Positions 1 to 10,345 of a DNA stretch of 32,500 bases are shown here, piece by piece. Position 1 is the first letter of the stretch. Each line of letters begins with the position of its first letter. The stretch is from Stramonita haemastoma (taxonomy: Eukaryota > Mollusca > Gastropoda > Neogastropoda > Muricidae), in contig CM060327.1 of NCBI GenBank assembly GCA_030674155.1, positions 19,767,855 to 19,800,354 of the forward strand. Reading direction: 5' to 3'. The notes under the pieces were generated by a model. It was not told the DNA's origin. It did no database searches and saw nothing but the letters and a program-made list of their open reading frames with translations. The position numbers were made by a program, and so were the translations under genes.

Positions 1-110
1 CCTGCAAATAGGGAAAAATACTGGGTGGTGCTGCGTTTGTGGCGACGCGCTCTATCCCGGAAAGATCAGCCCAAATTTCTCGCAGAGAAATCTGTCGTGA
101 TTGCAAGTGG
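1..110 (+). repeat. Dispersed repeat R1, copy A (truncated by window edge)
   Basis: The segment carries the motifs GGCGACGCGCTCT, a CCCGGAAAGATCAGCCC stretch and CGCAGAGAAATCTGTCGTGA. The same motif order recurs, diverged, at 5500-5575 (CGACGCTCTC, then CCTGGAAAGAGTAGTC) and at 31815-31855 (GAGTAGTCCGAATTTCACGC, then AAATCTACCGTGA). I recall a similar interspersed sequence from mollusc genomes, but no search was run. No open frame or pol III boxes are visible, so the element class is unknown. Confidence 0.6.
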
Positions 111-286
111 CTCACGAACTATGCAAAGAGGAGAGAAAAAAAGGCTCTAGTTGATTTGGATTTTGCATGTTACAATTCCCTTGTGGGGCAGCCTTGAGCT
201 CTTTCCATTCAAACGGAATCTCATTGTTTCGGACATTTTAATCTGCGTTTGAAATTTATCTTTTTTCCCAATTTCCTTTGATACTA

Positions 287-288
<2 letters not shown>

Positions 289-320
<32 letters not shown>
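289..320. repeat. Poly-T tract of 32 nt
   Basis: Uninterrupted T run directly before the first unit of the 321-1590 minisatellite. It could be a retroelement tail on the minus strand, but no element is recognisable beside it. Confidence 0.9.
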
Positions 321-323
<3 letters not shown>

Positions 324-896
324 GGCTGTCTTTGAAATTTCCTCTGTTCTACCACTCTCTTTGTTTTCTTTTTCTTTTCTTTTCTGTTTTTTGTTGTTGG
401 TTTTTTTGTTTTTTTTAGCCTCCGATATTATTCTCTCTTTTCCCCATTCTCTCTCTTTTTAATTGTTTTCTTTTCCGGGTTCTGGTTTTGAAAATCTTCC
501 TGTTTCGCCATTGTCTTTGTGTATTTTTTCTTTTCTTGCTGTTATTGAGATTTCCTGTTTTCCATCTCTCTCCATGATTATATTTTTTGCTGTCTTTTTG
601 AAAATGCCACAGTCTTTGTGTCTCTATTTTTCTTTTTGTGTTGTTCATAAAGTGGTCTTTTTTCCTTGGCTCTCTTTCTGTTGCTGTATGTATCTTTCCT
701 TGCTGTTTCTGAAATGTCCTCTTTTCTGCCACTGTTTTGCTTTTTAACGTTTTTTTTTCTGTCCGTGAAATGTTCTCTTTTGTGCCAGATTGTTTTGTTT
801 CTCTTTTCTTGCTGTCCATAACATTTATTTGTGTGTCACTCCCATTCTTTTTTTTGTTAGTATTATCTTTGAAATTTCTTCTTCTCTGCCAGTCTC

Positions 897-898
<2 letters not shown>

Positions 899-973
<75 letters not shown>

Positions 974-997
974 TGTGTGTGTGAGTGTGTGTGTGTG

Positions 998-1034
<37 letters not shown>

Positions 1035-1067
1035 TGTGTGTGTGTGTGAGTGTGTGTGTGTGTGTGT

Positions 1068-1128
<61 letters not shown>
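899..1128. repeat. (TG)n microsatellite of ~230 bp inside the minisatellite
   Basis: Alternating TG with a few single-base interruptions (GTGAG, TGTAG, TGTGG). It begins directly after the unit end TCTCTTTG and is followed by the next unit (CTTGCTGTTTTTGAAAT). Alternating purine-pyrimidine of this length can adopt Z-DNA. Confidence 0.95.
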
Positions 1129-1230
1129 CTTTCTTGCTGTTTTTGAAATTTTCCTTTCTTGTTCACTCTCTTTGTTTCTGTCCTTTTTCTGGCTGTCTTT
1201 GAAATGTCCTCTTTTGTGGCACTCTCTTTG

Positions 1231-1232
<2 letters not shown>

Positions 1233-1316
<84 letters not shown>

Positions 1317-1380
1317 CCCCCTCTCCCCCTCTCTCTCTCTCATTCTCTCTCTCATTCTCACTCGCACACTCTCTCTCTCT
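1233..1380. repeat. (CT)n microsatellite inside the minisatellite
   Basis: Pure TC from 1233 to about 1312, then CT with CCCC, CATT and CAC interruptions to 1380. It starts after the unit end CACTCTCTTTG, the same unit position at which the (TG)n at 899 begins. Confidence 0.95.
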
Positions 1381-1590
1381 GTTTTGGAAGTTTCATCTTC
1401 TCTACCACTCTCTTTATGTCGATCGTGGTTTTGGTCCTGTTCTTGACATTTCCTCTTTTTTTTTTTACCACTCTCTTGTTTGTTTTAAATTCTTTTACTG
1501 CTATCTTTGAAATTGATTTTATCTTCTGTGCCGCTCACTTTGTTTCTTTTTTTTTCGTTTTTTTTTGTGCTTTGAAATGTCAGCATTAAA

Positions 1591-1860
1591 GAAACTCTAG
1601 TTCTTTTATTGTACGTTTAAAAAAAAACTGAGTGCAGTCTTTACCGGCTAAGCTTCAGTAGAGGCTATACCTAAGTCCATCCAACGCGGACACGAAAGCG
1701 TGACTGTGTCATTATCTTGACATTCTGTCGACACTTGGTATTTTGGTCGTGGTAGCAGTCAGCAGTGAGCAGAAGGCAGGGACCGTGCGTAATTACGTGA
1801 AGATTTTCCTGTTGTCTGGGCATGATATAGAGATATGATGTAGTGCCGTGGGACTGGGAA
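1591..1860. other. Unique spacer, no recognised feature
   Basis: Mixed-complexity sequence with stops in all frames, no pol III boxes and no similarity to the repeats defined in this window. Confidence 0.5.
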
Positions 1861-1866
1861 CGTGCG

Positions 1867-1895
1867 CTCTCTCTCTCTCCATCTCTGTCTCTCTC

Positions 1896-1928
<33 letters not shown>

Positions 1929-1970
1929 GTGTTCTATTTCTCTGTTTGTCTGTCTGTCTGTCCTGTCTAT
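1867..1970. repeat. Compound (CT)n/(CTGT)n microsatellite
   Basis: CT dinucleotides with an internal (CTGT) run near 1898-1917 and a second CTGT run near 1944-1962. Confidence 0.9.
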
Positions 1971-2368
1971 TTATCTACACATACACACGCATGCATGCAT
2001 ACCTATATGACACTTAAATACATGTCCCGCATCTATTTACAGTAAATGCCTTACAGGAGAAGACTACATCAATTGCCTGGAGTCATAGAAAACTTCATGA
2101 TCATTGGAATAGTTTTTATGAGTATCTAGATCTCTCTTTTTATACTTTTCAAGAAAAACTGGGCAATCAAACAATAGATTGTGGCTGGAAAGGGGGCTAT
2201 AACAACTTCATGTTACATCATTACAATATTGAGTATTCTAAGTATTAAGTCCCATTTAATGTGGTCAAATGTCTGTTTTTCTTGAGCAAGAAATAGTTTC
2301 AAAATGCTTTTCATCATTTTAAAACGAACACAGTTCATTATTTTATATTTGATTTCACACGACAAATA
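1971..2368. other. Unique AT-rich spacer
   Basis: No open frame of substance, RNA motif or repeat relationship was seen. It contains short CATGCATGCAT and ACACAC stretches near 1980-2000. Confidence 0.5.
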
Positions 2369-2369
2369 T

Positions 2370-2440
<71 letters not shown>

Positions 2441-2495
2441 GTGTGTGTGTGTGTGCTTGTGTGCGTGCGTGCGGGGTGTGTGTGTGGGGGGGGGG
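2369..2495. repeat. (TG)n microsatellite ending in a G run
   Basis: About 80 bp of TG, then CGTG variants, then a run of ten G at 2486-2495. Confidence 0.95.
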
Positions 2496-2559
2496 AAGGA
2501 CTGGTATAATGTCTATTCACAACTAGGTAACTTGCACAAACCTGTAAAGATTGTAATTA

Positions 2560-2562
<3 letters not shown>

Positions 2563-2651
<89 letters not shown>
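2563..2651. repeat. (AT)n microsatellite of ~89 bp
   Basis: Uninterrupted AT dinucleotides. The tract is self-complementary and could extrude as a cruciform. Confidence 0.97.
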
Positions 2652-2658
<7 letters not shown>

Positions 2659-3616
2659 CGTATTTATCTTTTTGTTTCTTTATTTGTGTGTGTACGGGGT
2701 GGGGGGTGCCTGTATCTGTGTGTCTGCGTGTCTATTTGCCGGTTTCTGTGCATAGGTATGTGTCTGGACGTTGGCCTGTGGTGTCTGTGTGTGATCAAAC
2801 TGTTTTTCTGCAGCATTCGTTAGTTGTCTATTCTTGTATGAGGTGTGTGAATGACCGAAAGATATTTTCATGGTAGTCGTCTATAGATCACAAGTCTCGC
2901 CGAATACTGACAAAACAGGACACTGTCAAAGGAAGATGATACCAAACAAAGCGGACGTGTGTGGTATACTAAATTAAATCATTTCCTTGTCGCTAACCGT
3001 ATTAAGACGCTCAACTGCGTGAACCTGGTCTAAAAAAGTAGCTAGAAATTATTTTGTACACTGCTTAGCACCTCGTTTTTGAGCAATAAACTTGAAAACA
3101 CGAGCGAAAATAAAGGCGGGAGAAAGGTATAACGTAAATAAAAACTCGAGTCGAAACTGCGAACGTAAAACGAGCACTCCCTAACTTTTCCGGGGAAAAT
3201 CATTCTGTTGAACCCGATTCACAAGCTCACAGACAACAGGAATCGTCAGATTTGGAATCGTTTGTCTTGCGATTTTGCAGTCTGCAACCCATCTAGTAAA
3301 GGAAAGACAGAGGTGGGGGGTTTCCCCGAGCAGGGAGTTTCCAGATAGGCCTACAGGGAAAAGATTTTACCTCCGTTAAGCCTGACCACTTTACGACAAA
3401 GAACCATTTTACGACTCAACAGACGTGGCTGACTCACTTAGAACTCCCTTAACTGCTTGAAAAGGCGTTGGGATAGTGCACAGCCTTGCTCGGGTGGTGA
3501 GTGTCTTTGGCACAGTGAACCTGACGGAGGCCTTTCCTTTCCTTTCCAAACATTAGGCTTGTGTGATGTGTGCTTGCGGAGTATAATGGCGCTATGGTAC
3601 AGGCATGTCACCCACA
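2652..3616. other. Mostly unique sequence
   Basis: 2690-2800 is mildly GT-rich and imperfect. 2870-3600 is ordinary-complexity DNA with stops in all frames. A GTGGGGGGTTTCCCC stretch lies near 3312. No gene, RNA or mobile element was recognised. Confidence 0.5.
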
Positions 3617-3651
3617 CATTGTACCATATGGAAATAAGTTTTCACACACAC

Positions 3652-3749
<98 letters not shown>

Positions 3750-3830
3750 TAGATAGATGGCTTGATGAAAAACAGCAAATCAATGCTTATTCAATGTACC
3801 ATCTGGAAATAAAAATTTGATTTGATTTGA

Positions 3831-3912
<82 letters not shown>
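3617..3912. repeat. Two adjacent (CA)n arrays with duplicated flank
   Basis: (CA)n occupies 3643-3747 and 3834-3912. Both are preceded by the same flank, GTACCATATGGAAATAA at 3621 and GTACCATCTGGAAATAA at 3796. The second copy also has three GATTT units before its CA run. This looks like a tandem duplication of one microsatellite locus followed by divergence. Confidence 0.85.
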
Positions 3913-3914
<2 letters not shown>

Positions 3915-4390
3915 CTGACTCTACACGAAAACCTACATTGAAAAAAAAAAAAACCAAACCCAAATCCACCCAATCGAATCGACCACAGACGTTGAGGAAA
4001 TTATTTTGAAGCTTCATTTAAACCCTACTTTTGTTGTGATCACATCTGCTGCATTGCCCTGCATTGCCCTGTGCGCACGCCCGGAGGCAACATTTTTTTT
4101 CAATGTCCATAATAATATGCTGTATCCGGGATCCAGCCTTCAAAGGAAACTCCGCTAGAGATAATTATAATGGTGTACACAGCAAATGGGTTTTGTGACA
4201 CATAGGCACTCGCTGTCGTTGTTAAAATAGGATGAAATTTGGAAATTAAAAAATGGGAAAGTTCTGAATATAGCTACAGATGAGACGAGGGGGAAGCTGT
4301 GTGTTGTACAGTCAGTTGTGAAATTGTTTGTGTTGTAGCCCTGATCGAAGATGTTTTGAATTTTGAAAAGTTAAAGAAACGGAGGAGGGT
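3913..4390. other. Unique spacer
   Basis: Ordinary-complexity DNA with a short direct repeat (GCATTGCCCT twice, 4053-4072). No gene or element was recognised. Confidence 0.5.
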
Positions 4391-4802
4391 TTGGTTTTTG
4401 TTTGTTCCTTTGTTTGTTTGTTCGTTTGTTTTCTTTTGGTTTGGTTTTTTTTGTTCTTTCTGTCTGTCTGTTATTCTCCTGTCTGTGTGTGTCGTTTTTC
4501 TTCTTTCTGAGTGATATTCTCTCTTTATGACTTTATTTATGTTTGATCGTCTGTCTTTCCTTTTTGTTTTATTCGTTCATTTGTTTAGTCATTAATTCAT
4601 TTGTTCTTTTTATTTAGTCTTTCTTTTCTTTTTTTTTTTCTTTTTTCATGTTTTCTTTCTTCTTTATTCTTTCTTCTTCTTTTCTTTTTTCTTTTCTTTC
4701 TTTTTTCTTTTCTTTGTTGTCTTTCTTTTTTTCTTTCTTCTTCTTTTCTTCTTTCTTCTTTCTTTTTTCTTTCTTTTCTTTCTTTCTTTCTTCTTTTTCT
4801 TT

Positions 4803-4847
<45 letters not shown>

Positions 4848-4871
4848 TTTCTTTCTTTTTTCTTTCTTTCT

Positions 4872-4924
<53 letters not shown>

Positions 4925-4966
4925 TCATTCCTCCTTCACTTACCCCCCCCACCCCCACCTCCACCC
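4391..4966. repeat. GTTT-rich, then (CTTT)n polypyrimidine tract
   Basis: 4391-4450 is an imperfect GTTT field. 4617-4925 is almost entirely pyrimidine, with TTC, TTTTC and long (CTTT)n stretches around 4803-4845 and 4880-4922. It ends in CCCCCCCC and CCACC. Open frames here encode only Phe/Ser/Leu, or Lys/Glu on the other strand, and are not genes. Confidence 0.9.
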
Positions 4967-5399
4967 TACTGAAAATCAGTCTTTACCTTCTTCCTCGTCG
5001 TGAGTTTTACCAGCAAACACTACTAGACATTTTTACTCGCCTTACACACTAGAGTAACACGCAATTACTTTTCTGGTATTCGTAATTCACCCGACAGAAT
5101 AGACAATATTGATATCACTAGAGTACTTCTGTAGATTTCATTGTGCCATTTCCATGTAATGACACATTTTCCGGTTTTAGATGGCTATGTTTTATAAGGA
5201 TTTATGTAAATTTTGATTCATGATAAGGTTCAAATCTTAATCTAGCTGCATTCAAATCATTGCTTATGTTCCCAGTTGATCCTGTCTTTTTTGATTAATG
5301 CACAGTTTTTTTTAAAGGTACATTTACCTTGATCTTCACTTGTGGAGGTGAAGAAATCTCAGATCCTGGAAACATACATTGGTGAGGTGGTCTAACGAC
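4967..5399. other. Unique AT-rich spacer
   Basis: No coding potential or recognised repeat. A short hairpin CTTCAC...GTGAAG lies at 5335-5354. Confidence 0.45.
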
Positions 5400-5580
5400 G
5401 TACATTTAACGCATGTTAAAGAATCCACGTCCACAAAAAAAGTTTTCCCTGGCAGTATTCCGTAGAAAAGTATAGGAAAACAGTTAAATGAAAAGGAGAA
5501 TCTGCGCTTGTGCGACGCTCTCTTCCTGGAAAGAGTAGTCGACACTTCACTTAGATAAAGCTGTTGTCGCTGTAAGTGAT
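5400..5580 (+). repeat. Dispersed repeat R1, copy B (longest copy)
   Basis: Contains CATGTTAAAGAATCCACGTC, TTCCCTGGCAGTATTC and TAGAAAAGTATAGGAAAAC. These are followed by the end module shared with 1-110 (GCGCTTGTG, CGACGCTCTC, CCTGGAAAGAGTAGTC). Many substitutions make it an old copy. It contains no coding region and no A/B boxes. Confidence 0.55.
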
Positions 5581-5970
5581 GTATAGTACAATTCGCTACA
5601 CTACACTACTCACTACACTACACTACTCACTGCACTGCACTGCACTGCACTGCACTGCACTGCACTGCACTGCACTGCACTGCACTGCCACTGCACTGCA
5701 CTGCACTAGCACTGCACTACACTACTACACTACGCACAGTAAAACGCAACATAACACAAAACAGTACAGTACAAGACAATGCCAGTAAAACGCCATTTCA
5801 ATGCCATACCACACCATGCCACACCATACTGTGCCATAACATGTTTTGCGAAGACAAGTGATGTACTCCAGTACAGTATCACACAATGCTGTGCAGTGCC
5901 ATACGATATGATACAAGCAGTGTAACACAATACAAGACAACACGTTACAACACAATGCACAGTGCAATAC
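5581..5970. repeat. (ACTGC)n pentanucleotide array with degenerate flanks
   Basis: A near-perfect ACTGC array spans about 5627-5707. ACTAC/ACTCA variants precede it. A long decaying tail of ACAGTAC, GCCATACCAC and TACAAGACA units continues to about 5970. The gradual loss of periodicity suggests an old, partly dead satellite with a recently homogenised core. Confidence 0.85.
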
Positions 5971-6530
5971 AATACAAAAAAAATCAAAAGCCCATTTGCA
6001 AACACTATTCTCTTTAACTGCACTTAAAACTTTTGTCTTGCAGGTTGTAAACCTAACCACTACTCCCTTACACTCACGAACAAAACATAAAAACAACAAC
6101 AACAACAACAACTGAAACAAAACAACACTTGCAGAAAATGCTCTGACCTTCAGAGAACACCGACTACATTCAACGTAACAGGAAAGCCACGGAAACTTAT
6201 CTTTCCTTGCCTCTTACCACTATGCTTCTTGAATGTTCGATTTAGATTTTGTCCGCTTTAGATTCTCTCAGTTGCAATTTAAAAGAAAGAAAAAGAAGAA
6301 AGAATACTATTAACCTTTAGCGCCTCGCAAAAGCTACCGTAAAAGGGAGAAAGATCACGACGTAGCACTATTAGTTGGAAAGTCAGTAAAAGGATTGTGA
6401 CAAATTTATTGTTCCCTGCGAGAGGGAAACATTCAAAATCTCTAGCTCCTACATTTCGAACTCGCTGGTTTATTGCCTTCTGACACGGTCAGTCCTGTCT
6501 CGTAAAGTGAGCATGCTGAACCGGAAAGAG
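5971..6530. other. Unique spacer with a short (AAC)n
   Basis: (AAC)7 lies at 6092-6112. The remainder is ordinary-complexity DNA with no recognised gene or element. Confidence 0.5.
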
Positions 6531-6629
6531 AAGAAGGAAGGAAGGAAGGAAGGAATTAAAGAAAGAAAGAAGGGGAATTTTTTTTTTAACAGGGAGTAGG
6601 ATGGAGAGGAAGGGAGAGAGAGAGAGGGA

Positions 6630-6700
<71 letters not shown>

Positions 6701-6855
6701 CGGGGGAGGGGGGGGGGGGGGAGAGAAGAGAAGAGAAGGAGGGAGAGAGAAAGGGAGAGAGATAGAAAAGAGAGAGAGAGTTATCATTTATAACAGTAAT
6801 TCTGTCTCTGTCTCTCTCTTCAACCCCCCCCCCCCCCTGTCTCCCTCTCTCTTTT
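6531..6855. repeat. Purine tract followed by a pyrimidine tract
   Basis: 6531-6780 is GGAA, GAAA and (GA)n with a G run at 6708-6721. After a short AT-rich gap, 6802-6855 is CTCTGTCTCTCTC, a run of about 14 C and CTCTCTCT. The two arms are complementary in composition and could pair. Confidence 0.9.
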
Positions 6856-7640
6856 AATCGTGAATGACTAATTGTATCATATACGAATTAAGCTTACAGT
6901 TTTATAAAAAGGATGACTGCATACAGCCATTTCCTCGTACTCCTAATGTACGTTTAAACGCCCACGCTTTGGCAGCTGTTCATTCATTTTCAGGGACAGT
7001 TTGTCACGAATGTGCTGTGTATAATTTCCTATTAACCTCAGACGGTTTTAGATTTAGTTTTATAAAATTTTCAGCAAATTGAGTTGGTAACCAAAAAGAA
7101 TGATTTTATTGCAATTTACATTACATATGCACTGACTATGACAGGATTCTGTTATTGATTTTCGGCACGTTTTATGTTTGTGTTTGTTGAGAATCAGAAG
7201 TGTGCACTGAACAGTCTGTAATTAATATCGACCTTCTGTGGGTTGCGGCAACACAGACATAACTTGCACCCGAAGTTTTATTCTCCAGAGATCTGGCTAA
7301 AGCTGTTGTTTGATCTTCCATTTAGTAGATGTTCCTTGGTATGTTTGGGTTTTTTTTTGTTGTTGTTGTTTATCCCCTCTGTACAATAGTAGTTTGCTTA
7401 TTTTCTTTCAAATTTCGTCTTGAGTTTTTAACGGTCCCTCTTCTTTTAAAAACATCATTTAATTAACCATCACGACACCATGCACTTTACTGTTATGCTT
7501 TATGGCGTTAATGGTTAATGTTTTTCTTTCTTTCTTTTATTGAAAAAAAAAACCTTGGCTCATTTTTTTGAAACTGGATATCAAGACAACACTTTGGAAT
7601 GCTTTCGGTTGCTTTAGCATATATTGGAACAAAACTTTTC
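6856..7640. other. Unique sequence
   Basis: Ordinary-complexity DNA. A 72-codon frame at 6864-7082 has no recognisable domain or supporting signals, and I do not call it. A short (GTT)n lies near 7358-7370 and a CTTT stretch near 7525. Confidence 0.5.
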
Positions 7641-7797
7641 TCCTTCTTTCTTTCTTTCTTTTCTTTCTTTCTTTTATTTATCTATTGCTTTGTTGTTGTT
7701 GTTACTTCTCTTCTTCTCCTTCTCCTCCTCCTCCTCCTCCTCCTCCTCCTCCTCCTCCTCCTCCTCCTCCTCCTCCTCCTCCTCTTCTTCTTCTTCT
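7641..7797. repeat. (CTTT)n then (TCC)n/(TTC)n trinucleotide tract
   Basis: CTTT repeats at 7643-7675, a (GTT) run, then about 20 TCC units at 7717-7784 flanked by TTC. This is a polypyrimidine mirror-repeat type. Confidence 0.93.
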
Positions 7798-8339
7798 GTC
7801 CCCGATTTTTGCTTTAAAAATTATCAAAACTCTTTATGTTCAACCAACGATAACAAAACATGCCAGAAACGGTTAGATATTCTTATGGCTGGTGAACATA
7901 CTTTTTATTAGGAGAAAAGTTGACGACTATATTCTCAACGTACGAACGAATCTCATGTGTAAAGACCATTACAACCCTTTCAGAATCGAACATCCACTAA
8001 ACTACATCCTTTTACCCACTAACCGGCAAAGGAAATTGTAAGGTAGCGATGCAAAATCCATTCCGATTAGCAAGTAACTTCTTTAAAAAAAAAAGATTAA
8101 AAGCTTGAAAAAGGCACAAGTTATGTGAAGGTCAAAGAGTTTTTGTTTCAGAGTGGAAGTAGCAAACCCGCTGTGCCAGTGACTCCAGAGGCAACGTATA
8201 ATGTTGCCTGTGTCCTGGATCATGACACTTAGACATGTTGCTGTTATGTAATTTCCCCCCTGCAAAATACGTGAGAAAGAATCAAATGTGTCTAACTTTT
8301 CTCCTGGATTTTCATCGCTTTTTGACTGTGTACTACCCG
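7798..8339. other. Unique spacer
   Basis: Ordinary-complexity sequence. No gene or element was recognised. Confidence 0.5.
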
Positions 8340-8527
8340 CGAACAACAACAGCATCACATCAACAAGAACACCACCATCACCAACTGCAGCAACAAGAAT
8401 AATGAGAATTATGATAGTGTAATTGTCATAATCATAACCTAATACTGTAATAGCCATAATATTGATGATGATATTTGGATGATAACAATAAAAATAATAA
8501 TGACAAAACACCACCACCGCGACTACC

Positions 8528-8578
<51 letters not shown>

Positions 8579-8764
8579 ACTACTACTGCTGCTGACTGCT
8601 GCTGCTGCTGCTGTTGCTGCTGTTAAATCAACCAAATAACACTAAAAAAATAATACTAATAAAAATAACGATGATAGCAACAATGATGATGATGATATGT
8701 CTACTACTTACTACTACTGCTACTGCTACTGCTGCTGCTGCTACTACTACTACTACTACTACTT

Positions 8765-8812
<48 letters not shown>

Positions 8813-8820
8813 CTGCTTAT
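8340..8820. repeat. Compound trinucleotide region (CAA/CAC/CTG/CTA)
   Basis: Degenerate CAA and CAC triplets at 8340-8400 lead to 16 uninterrupted TGC units at 8530-8577, more CTG/CTA to about 8622, ATG at 8683-8697 and mixed CTA/CTG to 8816. Frames through it give poly-Ser, poly-Thr or poly-Ala and are not evidence of a protein. Confidence 0.92.
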
Positions 8821-8990
8821 GACGCTATTAACCGAGTTTTATAGGCAGAACTGAAAGGGTATAGTATAGATTGATAGCATGTATACATTACATATTTAGA
8901 TGCATGCACAAAAATAGAAATTAACTGTCAGATTAAGTACACACAAGGGTTAGTCCCCTCACTTGATCACCCCCTTGACATAAAATTATT

Positions 8991-9064
8991 GGGGGAGGGG
9001 AGGGGTATGAAAAACCGAGGACGGGGAGGAGGGAGGAGGATTAAAAAGGAGGGAGGGGGAGGGT
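8991..9064 (+). repeat. G-rich tract with several G-runs
   Basis: Runs of three to five G recur (GGGGGAGGGGAGGGG, GGGGAGGAGGGAGG, GGAGGGAGGGGGAGGG). The spacing would allow intramolecular G-quadruplexes on the plus strand. Confidence 0.8.
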
Positions 9065-9349
9065 AGAGATCGTTGAGCTTGACAAAATGTACACGGTGGG
9101 TGACACAAACAGGGGCTAGCATTGGGCCGTTTGCCAAAATCGTGACTGACAGTCAGTGAGTGACCTTTTAGCTTATCAGCGTCAACGCCAGGTCAGCCAA
9201 GCGCCATTGCGTTTGTATTGGGCCTGACACAATAAGGAAATTTATTATCATACTTTGTGTTTGCCTATGATAACGTGTTTGTTTGTGTATCTGTACGCTT
9301 TTTTTGAGCTTGGTCATTGTTTGTAAGAGAATATTTATGATTTGTTTTA

Positions 9350-9352
<3 letters not shown>
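9065..9352. other. Unique spacer
   Basis: No recognised feature. Confidence 0.45.
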
Positions 9353-9388
<36 letters not shown>

Positions 9389-9403
9389 GGGGGGGGGGGG
9401 GGG
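9353..9403 (+). repeat. Poly-G run of 50 G with one A
   Basis: 35 consecutive G (9353-9387), one A, then 15 G (9389-9403). Extreme homopolymer length, capable of multimeric G-quadruplex. The exact length is likely uncertain in the assembly. Confidence 0.95.
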
Positions 9404-9471
9404 TGTATGTGTGAAAAAAGCCGTTACTGTGAGGCACGAAGAGTGATATTCCGATATCAAGGTCGTTTTTT

Positions 9472-9596
9472 TTTGTGTGTGTGTGTATTTTGTGTTGTGT
9501 TGTGTTGTGTGTGTGTGCGTGATGTGTTGTGTTGTGTTGTATTGTATTGTGGTTGGGCAGAGCGCGCGCGCGCGCGCGCGTGTGTATGTGTATGTA

Positions 9597-9669
<73 letters not shown>
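9472..9669. repeat. GTGTT / (CG)n / GT / (GA)n compound
   Basis: GTGTT pentamers at 9490-9550, about nine alternating CG units at 9562-9580, a short TGTGTATG stretch and (GA)n at 9610-9669. The CG core is a strong candidate for Z-DNA. Confidence 0.93.
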
Positions 9670-9672
<3 letters not shown>

Positions 9673-10020
9673 ATAAAATATAAGTATTTATTGTAAGTAT
9701 GTATTTCAGGGCGGAATGTGCCCATAGTGATACTTTGGTATCGTGAACAGCTGCCTGTGACGTGTGTTTAGAATGCAGTTGCTAACTTTTGATTGCCTGA
9801 ATTTTCGCTAGGATATAATCCATTTTTCTTTTAAGCTTTCCTCAACAATTTTAGAGTGGTTAGTTGTTTCACTGTGGTTCAGACAGTCTGGTACCATGGT
9901 TTGTAGTAAAATACCCCTGCATGCATGTCTTTATTTTACTGTCTATTCATTTTTCTTCTTTACTGCCTATTTTTCTTCTCTATCTCTTTACCCCCTAATT
10001 TTCTTCTGAAGTCGCCTCTC
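9670..10020. other. Unique AT-rich spacer
   Basis: No gene, RNA or repeat relationship was recognised. Confidence 0.5.
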
Positions 10021-10167
10021 ATCCTCTGCGCTGCCTGCCTGTCTATATGTCTATGTGTATGCCTGTTTGTCAGTCAGTCTGTGTGTCGTCTGTTTCTTCT
10101 GTCCTATCTCTGTTTCTGTCTCTTTCTTCTGTCTGTCTGTCCGTCCTCCCGTCCTCCGTCCGTCTGC

Positions 10168-10199
<32 letters not shown>

Positions 10200-10201
10200 T
10201 G

Positions 10202-10296
<95 letters not shown>

Positions 10297-10345
10297 GTGA
10301 TTTGAAAATATTTCTATACCCCCCCCCCCCCCCTCTCCTCCTCCC
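10021..10345. repeat. (CTGT/CCGT)n then (CT)n then poly-C
   Basis: Degenerate CTGT/CCGT tetranucleotides to 10216, pure CT at 10217-10284, CT variants to 10297, and a run of 15 C at 10319-10333. Confidence 0.93.

Larger units (their letters stand above)
321..1590. repeat. Degenerate minisatellite of ~60-bp pyrimidine-rich units
   Basis: A theme of GCTGTCTTTGAAAT, then TCCTCTTTTCTGCCAC, then TCTCTTTGT recurs about 14 times. Its TTTGAAAT-like anchor lies near 331, 487, 547, 594, 703, 767, 815, 868, 1142, 1199, 1385, 1444, 1507 and 1571. Spacing is usually 55-65 bp except where a microsatellite sits between anchors. The units are strongly diverged, so the array is old. On the minus strand the repeats give Lys/Arg/Glu-rich open frames that I read as non-coding. 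Two large microsatellites, listed separately, lie inside the array. Confidence 0.75.

Noticed and set aside
899..1128. Telomeric or centromeric satellite
   Set aside because: The tract is a plain dinucleotide repeat. No TTAGGG-type motif or long higher-order satellite occurs in the window.
4601..5052. Overlapping Phe/Ser-rich and Lys/Glu-rich frames on both strands
   Set aside because: Translations of (CTTT)n and its complement.
5576..5788. Periodic array as a CRISPR
   Set aside because: It is a simple pentanucleotide repeat with no spacers, in eukaryotic-type DNA.
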